This document shows positions 1 through 5,950 of a stretch of 12,894 bases of DNA, in pieces; positions within the stretch are counted from its first letter, which is position 1; each line of letters opens with the position of its first letter. Where the stretch lies: contig JAAENB010000947.1 of the NCBI GenBank assembly GCA_024224995.1, forward strand, positions 1 through 12,894, in the 5' to 3' direction. A program made the position numbers and the translations under genes. The notes beneath the pieces are model-generated. The model had not been told where the DNA came from and did no database searches. It saw only the letters and a program-made list of their open reading frames with translations. The DNA is from a bacterium (lineage in GTDB: Bacteria; Spirochaetota; UBA4802; UBA5550).

Positions 1-58
1 ACCCCTCGCAGGGGTCGCACCCTTCGCAGGGGTCGCACCCTTCGCAGGGGTCGCACCC
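1..58. repeat. 18-bp tandem repeat array, left copy
   Basis: Three units of 18 bp (1-18, 19-36, 37-54) plus a partial fourth. The unit reads ACCC(C/T)TCGCAGGGGTCGC. Each unit can fold on itself (CCCCT-CGC-AGGGG, or CCCT-TCGC-AGGG). The array may extend beyond the left edge of the window. A closely related array with CC in place of TC after the GGGG block lies at 5523-5572 in the same orientation. The units are directly adjacent with no spacer, so this is not a CRISPR array. Confidence 0.9.
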
Positions 59-100
59 TTCCCGGAATCTCCATAGCCCTGGCCTGAAACCAGCCAGTAA

Positions 101-121
101 AGGCGTTGCACTGCAACGTCT
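101..121. repeat. Imperfect palindrome GTTGCA-C-TGCAAC, copy 1
   Basis: The arms AGGCGTTGCA and TGCAACGTCT flank one central base, with a single mismatch at the third position (G against T, which still pairs as G-U in RNA). The sequence just to the right contains AACCAAACC (127-135). The same palindrome in inverted orientation, flanked by the complementary GGTTTGGTTTTG, lies at 5583-5605. Such short palindromes often belong to REP-like dispersed families; membership is inferred. Confidence 0.8.
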
Positions 122-265
122 CTCAGAACCAAACCTTTGCCCGGAGCATCTTCGCTTCGCAAAAAACAGACCCCGGTGTCGACAAAGTTTCTGACCTATT
201 TTTCCCGGCTTCGCGGGGTCAGCTGCTCTCAAGAAACGAACTTGTGCATGTAAGCGGGTCCGGAA

Positions 266-284
266 GTCCCGATTCCATCGGGAC
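266..284. repeat. Perfect hairpin GTCCCGAT-TCC-ATCGGGAC
   Basis: An 8-bp perfect stem with a 3-base loop, 22 bases beyond the end of the PKD-protein gene at 306. No run of T follows on either strand, so it is not a textbook intrinsic terminator. It could still act as an mRNA 3' end or stability hairpin, or be a copy of a dispersed palindromic repeat. Confidence 0.7.
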
Positions 285-305
285 AAACCGCACCCCCAAA
301 ATCAA

Positions 306-1568
306 CTACAATTTCCCCTCTTTTTCCAGAGTATAAATATCCGAAGGAGTTATGGTTTTTTTATTCAGGATTATTTGCGCTTTTTTGATTTTCTTAATAC
401 TGTTTTTATCCGAAACAACCCAGGCCTTGCTGTTTTCAACGGCCTGCCTGGCGATTTTCGCGGACATGGGTATGGTAATATACAGAGTTGCTTGTACCGG
501 GATACCGCTCCCTGTTGCGCCCCGCAGTTTAAACGCGGCAGAGCACGGGGGAAAGGGAAAGATCGATTTTTCAAAAACAAAGGTATCTTCAACGGCCTCG
601 CCGGGGTTAAGATTGTTTTTAGAGAAAAATTCATCCGCGCCGTATTGTACGGTTACTGATTTATTATTGGGAGAGCACGGAGAAAAAACGGCATCTACGG
701 CTGAAAAGCTTATCTTTTCATTGAAGATATTTTTCATTCGCATCCTTACGCGGTAGCGCCCCCCGTTTTTAATGGGAAAGCGGTTATACGTTACCGGTAT
801 AACCCGGGATTTATTCCGGCTCGAAAGCCACTGAACATTTACGAAGGTAACTGAAGTTCTCCCCTGAACTGTTGTTCCCTGTTCATCGCTAACGCTTACC
901 GTTACGATGTATGAGCTTGAATAAGAACGCTGTTCCCGGTCCGCGTAATTGTGGGTGGTAACGGGAGAGTTTGTCCGGTCTTTTTTCCCGTTTCCGAAAT
1001 CCCAGTCATAGGAGAGGGTTCCGCGTAAGCCCGTTGCGGAAACAACTTCAAATTCAACTTCTTCCTGAGTTGAAGAGCTGAACCTGTTTGTTACTTCCAC
1101 AGTTGGGCGGTTTTCGCACGATATTACATCAATGTTAAGAACCCGGTGATCCCGGTGGATGGCACCGGCATTGGCAAAGACGTGGATTTTCTTTTTTCCG
1201 GGCCGCTGATATTTCAGCAGTACGGGATTCCCCCGGGCATTGCCTACGCGGAAATTTATATCTCCGTTTGAGCCGTAAGGATTTTCGGCTTTTACCGTTA
1301 CCATGAATTCCTCACCGCTGCATACCGGGGTCTTTTCCAAAATAACATCATTGATGATATTTGCTTTTTCCAGGGCAATAGCATTCCCCGGCATATTATT
1401 ATCAGCATGCGCTTCTTCATGCCCTGCTGAAAATTGAGACCCCGTAGCAGAATTCCGCCCGTTATCTATATTTTCCATAGTATCTTTAGACGGTAAAAAT
1501 ATTACTTTCACGAGTATTGATAAAAATACTAAAAACAATACAAAGAAAAACAGGCGTTTTAATTTCAT
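306..1568 (-). CDS. Membrane-anchored protein with PKD domain
   Basis: A 420-residue protein. Residues 4-24 are one strongly hydrophobic segment after a basic start (MKLKR), so it is an uncleaved anchor or a signal peptide. A low-complexity linker follows (about 28-65). A beta-rich Ig-like region spans about 70-155. A PKD-like domain spans about 156-246, with the signature WDFGNG at 189-194 (typically WDFGDG). A third beta-rich region spans about 250-370, and the C-terminus is basic and helical (about 375-420). PKD domains usually mediate protein or polysaccharide contact on the cell surface; no catalytic motif is visible. The gene starts 28 bases after the upstream gene's stop, so they are very likely cotranscribed. 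The Shine-Dalgarno sequence is weak (GGGG about 9 bases before the ATG). The partner or substrate is unknown, but pairing with a secreted hydrolase fits a surface or periplasmic accessory role. Confidence 0.85.
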   Translation of the reverse strand: MKLKRLFFFVLFLVFLSILVKVIFLPSKDTMENIDNGRNSATGSQFSAGHEEAHADNNMPGNAIALEKANIINDVILEKTPVCSGEEFMVTVKAENPYGSNGDINFRVGNARGNPVLLKYQRPGKKKIHVFANAGAIHRDHRVLNIDVISCENRPTVEVTNRFSSSTQEEVEFEVVSATGLRGTLSYDWDFGNGKKDRTNSPVTTHNYADREQRSYSSSYIVTVSVSDEQGTTVQGRTSVTFVNVQWLSSRNKSRVIPVTYNRFPIKNGGRYRVRMRMKNIFNEKISFSAVDAVFSPCSPNNKSVTVQYGADEFFSKNNLNPGEAVEDTFVFEKSIFPFPPCSAAFKLRGATGSGIPVQATLYITIPMSAKIARQAVENSKAWVVSDKNSIKKIKKAQIILNKKTITPSDIYTLEKEGKL

Positions 1569-1596
1569 TGGTATACCCCGTATTTAATCATCACAT

Positions 1597-3168
1597 TTAA
1601 TCATCATATTCAACTTTCATTGACGCTGTTATATTGTCGAAGCCGTATCCCGCAAGAAAGGGAATTTCGCCTCTCAGGGTTACGTCTCCGGCGTTATAAC
1701 TTGTTCCGTCGTAAAGAGTGACTTTTAGTCCATGATCGATTTTTATTGATGACAGGGTGTTGACCTTTTGACCGCGGTCAAGGAGGTCGGCTTTTTTATA
1801 GTTCCCCACGGTTAGAGTTGTGACATTGCCGTCGGTGCCTTCGAAGTTGTCTTTGTTGTAACAATGGACTACGGGAGTTCCATCGCCAACTTTCTCCTGT
1901 ATTTTAATAGAAGATATTTTATTTTTGAAGTTAAATTTTTTATAGAGATCGGGACAGTCACTTTTCAGCAGCACCTGCCTGCCTTCATTGCCGTCATCCA
2001 TATAGACCCATACTTCTATTGCCGGATGCAGAATAATAGATAACGCTTTATCGTTAAGGCTGCCGTTTAAATCGTAACTGCCCGTGCCTGTATAATCGGC
2101 CAGGGTATTTTCATAATTTTCCGATGAATATAATCTCACCAGGATATCATCATCGTTTTCCGTATCAATGAAATATCCTCCGCTGTAGGCGTGGGTTTCC
2201 ATTTTCCCGTAATAACTGGTTTCGGTTGTTTGTATTCCCGGGTAAGTACCAGCAGGATTCATCATGGAGTTCAGGACCAGGTGATCGGGCGCTGTGGCGT
2301 AGGTATGGATTTCATCTTCGAAGGCTCTCCAGGTATCGGAGGTGTCATTGTACACATCAAGGCCAAAGGCGTTTACTACCTGGTTCGCGATCTTTTCGGC
2401 TACCGCTTCCTCATCCACGAAAATTCCGCCGAATGTGCCGGCCGCGTCTTTTACCGCGTCAAGGATTATATCGTACAGGTTGTCGTACAGCGTAAACGCT
2501 CCTTCATTGATCATTTCAGGCGGGGCGTAAAAAATATTCATATCGAGCCCATTAAGATAATGGGCGAAGAGAATAGTTCCGGAGCAATTTCCTCCTTTTC
2601 CCGAAACCAGATAATCCGTATTATTAAACTGATCAAAAAAGACTTCTTCCGTTTCATTGATATACGAGTGCAGGCGATAATATTGTTCCAGGTAAATAAA
2701 TGTATCGGCAATTTCTTCCAGTAAAGGACGATATACCGATTCAGAATCGTCATCCGGAGACAGTATAACATCTGTTGAACGCCCAAGGGGCCAGCCTGTT
2801 AATCCTTTGTATGAATCGTCAACAGTGTCGCTTACCATTCCGGGCGGGCCGTTTTCCACGTCATTGGGCTCAATCATCGTGGGCACGCCAAGCCAGTTTG
2901 TGATGAGCGCCATTTGATCTATATCAAGGGTATTATGACGGATCGTTTCTCCATCATCTATCATCATTCCCGAATGTCCCCAGTACCCGCCAAACGCCGC
3001 GGATAACACTTCCCCGATCATTCCCGACGAGCTTCCCTGGAGCAGAGTATCACCTTTTTTCGCGTTCGCCAGTGTTACGGGCACATAGATGATCTCTGAA
3101 AACAGGTTTCCCGTCATGAGACATACGAACAGTAATACCATACAAAATTTTTGTGTTCTTTTTTTCAT
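1597..3168 (-). CDS. Secreted permuted NlpC/P60 (LRAT/YiiX-like) cysteine hydrolase with beta/gamma-crystallin domains
   Basis: A 523-residue exported protein. Residues 1-25 form a signal peptide (basic start, hydrophobic core, likely cut near LFS-E). The N-terminal domain shows KKGDTLL (37-43), GHSGMMIDDG (64-73) with His65, and GNCSGTILFAHYL (193-205) with Cys195. His before Cys, with the NC motif, is the order of permuted papain-fold enzymes (YiiX, LRAT and relatives). Members act on lipid ester/acyl or peptide amide bonds; the substrate here is unknown. The C-terminus (about 342-523) contains four Greek-key motifs of the form Y-x4-aromatic-x-G, starting near Tyr347, Tyr389, Tyr437 and Tyr486. 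Each is followed by a Ca2+-clamp-like segment (NDKALS, KNKISS, VNTLSS, DNITAS). That amounts to two beta/gamma-crystallin domains, some clamps degenerate. The start is supported by AAGGAAGG 7-14 bases upstream. It is the first gene of an operon with the PKD protein. Enzyme class is fairly sure; specificity is not. Confidence 0.8.
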   Translation of the reverse strand: MKKRTQKFCMVLLFVCLMTGNLFSEIIYVPVTLANAKKGDTLLQGSSSGMIGEVLSAAFGGYWGHSGMMIDDGETIRHNTLDIDQMALITNWLGVPTMIEPNDVENGPPGMVSDTVDDSYKGLTGWPLGRSTDVILSPDDDSESVYRPLLEEIADTFIYLEQYYRLHSYINETEEVFFDQFNNTDYLVSGKGGNCSGTILFAHYLNGLDMNIFYAPPEMINEGAFTLYDNLYDIILDAVKDAAGTFGGIFVDEEAVAEKIANQVVNAFGLDVYNDTSDTWRAFEDEIHTYATAPDHLVLNSMMNPAGTYPGIQTTETSYYGKMETHAYSGGYFIDTENDDDILVRLYSSENYENTLADYTGTGSYDLNGSLNDKALSIILHPAIEVWVYMDDGNEGRQVLLKSDCPDLYKKFNFKNKISSIKIQEKVGDGTPVVHCYNKDNFEGTDGNVTTLTVGNYKKADLLDRGQKVNTLSSIKIDHGLKVTLYDGTSYNAGDVTLRGEIPFLAGYGFDNITASMKVEYDD

Positions 3169-3257
3169 AGCATTCCTTCCTTTAAAATATTAAGCTTTAT
3201 ATTCAAACCAGCCGGACGGTTTTATCTACTCTGTACAAAGGACTCTCTTTGTCAAGT

Positions 3258-3287
3258 ATATTTTGCGCTTTATTGCACGCAAAATAT
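3258..3287. promoter_or_regulatory. Inverted repeat ATATTTTGCG / CGCAAAATAT between divergent genes
   Basis: Perfect 10-bp arms (3258-3267 and 3278-3287) separated by 10 bases. It lies between the minus-strand hydrolase (start 3168) and the plus-strand RNase HI gene (start 3422). A minus-strand TTGACA at 3250-3255 sits directly next to it, though no good -10 box is found at 16-18 bases. The arm centres are about two helical turns apart, as expected for a dimeric regulator site. The regulator is unknown, and a hairpin role cannot be excluded. Confidence 0.45.
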
Positions 3288-3421
3288 GCAAAAACTTGTT
3301 CCGGATAGATAATTACCACATTGAAAAGAAGGGGTATATTTCGCAACGAATTTAATTGTTCTCCGGGTACTATTTTAAAATTATTATAGACAGTATTGGC
3401 CGCGGATTTAAGTCTGCTTTG

Positions 3422-3907
3422 ATGGATCATTTAAAAAATAAAATTGATATTTTCACCGATGGCAGCTGTAATCCTGTTTTTAAAATCGGCGGCTGGGCCG
3501 CGATACTTCTCTTTGACGAAGAGGAAATTTTATTACAGGGCAATGAGTTAGAGTCGACTCATAACAGGATGGAGCTGCTTTCGGTCATTAAAGCTCTTGA
3601 GTATATTGAAAAGCATAACCTGGTTAATTATTCTATTTCCATTCACTCCGACAGTCAGTATGTTGTGAAATTAATCGACCGGAAAAATAAATTAGTATCC
3701 GCTAATTTTCTTACGAAAAAAGGGAGCACCATTCCCAATAAAGACCTGGTTGAAAAAATTTTCTATTTTATCGATTCGCTGGATCTCGGTTTTGTAAAGG
3801 TTAAAGCTCATGAGAAGAAAAGTGATTTAAAAAATTTTAATCGTGATGTCGATAAAATTTCAAGAAAGATCGTTCGTGAGTATGTCCGGGGTTTAGCTCA
3901 AGATTGA
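3422..3907 (+). CDS. Ribonuclease HI-like protein
   Basis: A 161-residue protein, close to the 155 residues of E. coli RNase HI, consisting of the RNase H fold alone. RNase HI cleaves the RNA strand of RNA-DNA hybrids. The catalytic set is visible: Asp13 (FTDGSC), Glu51 (NRMEL), Asp77 (SDSQYV), His130 (KAHE) and Asp144 (DKISRK, matching the DELAR segment of E. coli). The glycine/proline-rich loop after DGSC is shorter and altered (NPVFKIGGW), so it is a divergent member. The ATG at 3422 was chosen because it fits the normal RNase HI N-terminus. An in-frame TTG at 3356 would add 22 residues of non-homologous sequence and has no close ribosome binding site. The Shine-Dalgarno at 3422 is also poor, so the start is not certain. 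It could be the housekeeping enzyme or a second, accessory RNase H. Confidence 0.85.
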   Translation: MDHLKNKIDIFTDGSCNPVFKIGGWAAILLFDEEEILLQGNELESTHNRMELLSVIKALEYIEKHNLVNYSISIHSDSQYVVKLIDRKNKLVSANFLTKKGSTIPNKDLVEKIFYFIDSLDLGFVKVKAHEKKSDLKNFNRDVDKISRKIVREYVRGLAQD

Positions 3908-3919
3908 TTCAATAAAACT

Positions 3920-3941
3920 ATTTCAGACAGGTGAAATTTTT
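3920..3941 (+). terminator. Weak intrinsic terminator after the RNase HI gene
   Basis: A 6-bp stem ATTTCA / TGAAAT with loop GACAGG is followed directly by a run of five T. It begins 13 bases after the RNase HI stop. The stem is AT-rich and short, so termination would be partial at best. Confidence 0.3.
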
Positions 3942-4005
3942 AACTTGCCAAAAACCACGATGTATAGCACAATACAAACAAACCCAAACCAGGAGCTGCT
4001 GCCAC

Positions 4006-4755
4006 ATGAAATTTTTAAAATACCTGCATAAATTTCTATTCTTTCTGAACGATATAACAGGGAAACGGTTTTTAAAAACGCAGGAACCCATAGAATCGAA
4101 GCGCTATCAAACCGGGGAAAAGCAGTCCAAAACTCTGATGCTCTTATTACCGGGAAGGAATTCAAAGCACATCGATTTCCACGAGTTCGGCTTTATCGAT
4201 GCCATAAAAAACGCCGGCGCGCCCGTAGATGCCGTAGTGGTAAACGCGCACCTGGGTTACTATTACCGCAGGAACCTCCTCCCCCGCCTGCTGAACGATA
4301 TCATCAAGCCCGCGAAAGAAAATGGATATGAAAGCATATGGATAACAGGCATATCAATGGGCGGAATAGGCACGGCATTATACGCGCAGCTCAACTATGA
4401 AACAATAGACGGGATCTTTCTCATCGCGCCGTTCCTGGGAGAGGTAAAAGTCATAGAAGAGATACGAAACGCCGGAGGCGTAAGCGCCTGGGAACCGAAA
4501 GAGCCCTTTAGTGAAAAGGATTTCCAGCGGCCCTTATGGAAATGGTTTAAAGCGGCCCTGGCAGACCAGGAACGCTATCCCAAAATATACGCGGGGTACG
4601 GGACCGAAGACAAACACGTGGCAAACACCGGGTCAGTGGCATTGCTGGAAAATGAACTGCCCCGAGGCCGGGTGTTTACGGCGCCGGGCGGCCACAGGTG
4701 GGCGCCCTGGCTGGAAGTGTTTAATAAATTTTTACAAACGGAAAAATTTATATGA
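4006..4755 (+). CDS. Alpha/beta hydrolase, first of a tandem pair
   Basis: A 249-residue serine hydrolase. The nucleophile elbow is GISMGG with Ser117. Asp202 (GTEDKH) and His230 (GGHRW) complete the triad, and LLLPGR (46-51) sits where the oxyanion-hole loop is expected. The family covers esterases, thioesterases and lipases; the substrate cannot be read from the sequence. The ATG at 4006 was chosen because AGGAG lies 10 bases upstream. A GTG at 3931 would add 25 residues rich in Cys, Gln and Lys without a ribosome binding site. The N-terminus has a mildly hydrophobic, basic stretch (1-15) but no clear signal peptide. The stop overlaps the start of the next gene as ATGA, so the two are translationally coupled. 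The pair shares the segments GYY, DIIKPAK, W-TGIS-GG, APxLGE and W at equivalent places, so it arose by duplication. Confidence 0.85.
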   Translation: MKFLKYLHKFLFFLNDITGKRFLKTQEPIESKRYQTGEKQSKTLMLLLPGRNSKHIDFHEFGFIDAIKNAGAPVDAVVVNAHLGYYYRRNLLPRLLNDIIKPAKENGYESIWITGISMGGIGTALYAQLNYETIDGIFLIAPFLGEVKVIEEIRNAGGVSAWEPKEPFSEKDFQRPLWKWFKAALADQERYPKIYAGYGTEDKHVANTGSVALLENELPRGRVFTAPGGHRWAPWLEVFNKFLQTEKFI

Positions 4756-5507
4756 AAAAAAGACCATTCTACAAAATAGTGCTGCCGGTAATAATAATCC
4801 TGCTGGCAAGCAGCAAATGCGGATTGTTATATGTAACTTCGGAACCAATAGATACGATTTATCACCAGGATAAAAAAAGATCCAATACATTGGTGATATT
4901 TTTACCGGGCAGAAGAAGCGGACCGGATGATTTTAAGAAATATAATTTTGTCTCTCTGCTGAAAAAATTACCAAAACCCGTAGATTCGGTAGCGGTAGAC
5001 GCGCATATTGGATATTACATTGAAAAAAACCTGGGAGAGCGCCTGTATAAGGATATCATCAAACCCGCGAAAAAAGAGGGTTATACCAGGATATGGCTCA
5101 CGGGCATTTCCCTGGGAGGAACGGGAGCCCTGCATTACTCCAAACAATACCCGGCCACAATAACGGGAATAATACTGCTGGCCCCCTACCTGGGAGAAGA
5201 AGAGATAGTAGAAGAAATAAACAAAGCCGGAGGCCTCTCGTCGTGGAAGTCGGCGAAAACCGTTACGGAAGAAACCGATGACCAGCGAGCGCTCTGGGCC
5301 TGGTTAAAAGAGTATCCCCATGAAAAAAGCGACGAAGAGCCCTTATTATATTTAGGATACGGAAAGGATGATAAGTTCGCCGCCAGCAATGACCTGCTGG
5401 CGAAGGATCTCCCCCCGAACCGGGCTCTCAAAATACCGGGATACCATGACTGGCCAACATGGAAAATTCTTTTTACCCGGTTTGTGAAAGCGGGAGTTTT
5501 GGAGTGA
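4752..5507 (+). CDS. Alpha/beta hydrolase, second of a tandem pair, membrane-anchored or lipoprotein
   Basis: A 251-residue paralogue of the preceding gene. Triad residues are Ser120 (GISLGG), Asp207 (GKDDKF) and His232 (GYHDW), with FLPGR (50-54) at the expected oxyanion position. Unlike its partner it starts with a clear export signal: basic MKKRPFYK, then a hydrophobic core (9-20) ending SSKC at residue 23. The lysine just before Cys23 is unusual for a lipobox, so it may be a lipoprotein with a relaxed signal or simply membrane-anchored. The start overlaps the previous stop (ATGA). The partner with no evident export signal plus this exported one suggests the same or related substrates handled on two sides of the membrane, which is inference. 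The 18-bp repeat array begins 15 bases after the stop. Confidence 0.85.
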   Translation: MKKRPFYKIVLPVIIILLASSKCGLLYVTSEPIDTIYHQDKKRSNTLVIFLPGRRSGPDDFKKYNFVSLLKKLPKPVDSVAVDAHIGYYIEKNLGERLYKDIIKPAKKEGYTRIWLTGISLGGTGALHYSKQYPATITGIILLAPYLGEEEIVEEINKAGGLSSWKSAKTVTEETDDQRALWAWLKEYPHEKSDEEPLLYLGYGKDDKFAASNDLLAKDLPPNRALKIPGYHDWPTWKILFTRFVKAGVLE

Positions 5508-5522
5508 TACCAGGTAAACACC

Positions 5523-5572
5523 ACCCCTCGCAGGGGCCGCACCCCTCGCAGGGGCCGCACCCCTCGCAGGGG
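5523..5572. repeat. 18-bp tandem repeat array, right copy
   Basis: Two full units (5523-5540, 5541-5558) and 14 bases of a third, unit ACCCCTCGCAGGGGCCGC. The units are identical to each other and each contains the hairpin CCCCT-CGC-AGGGG. The unit length and core match the array at 1-58, differing only in C/T changes. The perfect identity of units suggests recent expansion or gene conversion. Confidence 0.9.
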
Positions 5573-5582
5573 TTTGGTTTTG

Positions 5583-5605
5583 GAGACGTTGCAGTGCAAC
5601 GCCTC
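5583..5605. repeat. Imperfect palindrome GTTGCA-G-TGCAAC, copy 2 (inverted)
   Basis: GAGACGTTGCA and TGCAACGCCTC flank one central G. This is the reverse complement of the palindrome at 101-121, including the position of the mismatch, and the adjoining GGTTTGGTTTTG mirrors AACCAAACC next to copy 1. It is therefore the same repeat family in opposite orientation, not a chance palindrome. Confidence 0.8.
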
Positions 5606-5758
5606 TACGGGCTTGTTTCCGAAGATTTTATCCAGGGGCAAACACCACAAAGGGGTAACAACCGAATAAACGCCGGGCAATAATACCCATGCTGAAATTG
5701 ATCCATTTCTACAAACAATTTATTCCGTATTCTTTCCCCGCGACACTGAGTCGGTCGT

Positions 5759-5920
5759 GTCTTAATATACTGAAAAACGTCATTCGGAATGTAAGCTATG
5801 CCGGGAGTAATGCCTCTGCGGAATGTGAGGCTGTTTGAGCGGAGCGAGTTCCGAACGTTCCGCAGAGGTATTGCTCCAGGCATAGTTTACATTCCGGCTT
5901 GATATACCTTATATTAAGAC
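5759..5920 (+). repeat. Nested long inverted repeat, 162-bp hairpin element
   Basis: The inner arms 5785-5823 and 5858-5896 pair over 39 positions with only four non-Watson-Crick pairs. In RNA of the plus strand three of those are G-U wobbles and one is G-A. The stem extends three more pairs inward. An outer inverted repeat of 11 bp (GTCTTAATATA, 5759-5769; complement at 5910-5920) frames the element. It carries no protein gene. It may be a small non-autonomous palindromic element or a structured RNA, and it could serve as a terminator for the hydrolase pair on the left or the lipase gene on the right. Confidence 0.7.
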
Positions 5921-5950
5921 GCAGCCCAGGGGCCGCGCTATATATCAGGA

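Larger units (their letters stand above)
1..305. other. Gene-free, repeat-rich left edge
   Basis: No credible gene is seen in this stretch. It holds an 18-bp tandem array (1-58), a small CTGGC/GCCAG hairpin (79-97), an imperfect palindrome (101-121), GC-rich debris resembling the array unit around 145-160 and 205-220, and a perfect 8-bp hairpin (266-284). The only open frame runs through these repeats and has no ribosome binding site or recognisable protein content. The minus-strand PKD gene ends at 306, so its transcripts run into this region. The hairpin at 266-284 may stop or protect them. Confidence 0.7.
5508..5950. other. Convergent intergenic region filled with repeats
   Basis: A 443-bp gap between two converging genes, with no credible protein gene. 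From left to right it holds an 18-bp array (5523-5572), an imperfect palindrome (5583-5605), about 150 bp of unremarkable sequence containing a small GACAC/GTGTC hairpin (5742-5760), and a long hairpin element (5759-5920). The short open frames here are by-products of the repeats. Confidence 0.75.

Noticed and set aside
1..58. Possible CRISPR array
   Set aside because: The 18-bp units are directly adjacent, with no unique spacers, and no cas genes are present.
106..336. 76-codon plus-strand open frame
   Set aside because: It runs through repeats and hairpins, has no ribosome binding site, no recognisable protein character, and overlaps the end of the PKD-protein gene.
352..756. Plus-strand open frame opposite the PKD-protein gene
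   Set aside because: Antisense shadow of a better supported gene with clear domains; composition is not protein-like.
2191..2724. 177-codon plus-strand open frame opposite the LRAT-like gene
   Set aside because: Antisense shadow; the minus strand carries the signal peptide, catalytic motifs and crystallin repeats.
5186..5680. 164-codon minus-strand open frame
   Set aside because: It reads the 18-bp array as a protein repeat and lies antisense to the second tandem hydrolase.
5459..5683. Small protein with HPSQGP repeats
   Set aside because: The protein repeat is only the translation of the noncoding 18-bp array; no ribosome binding site.
5605..5883. 92-codon minus-strand open frame
   Set aside because: Most of it is one arm and the loop of the long inverted repeat, so the coding appearance follows from the hairpin sequence.
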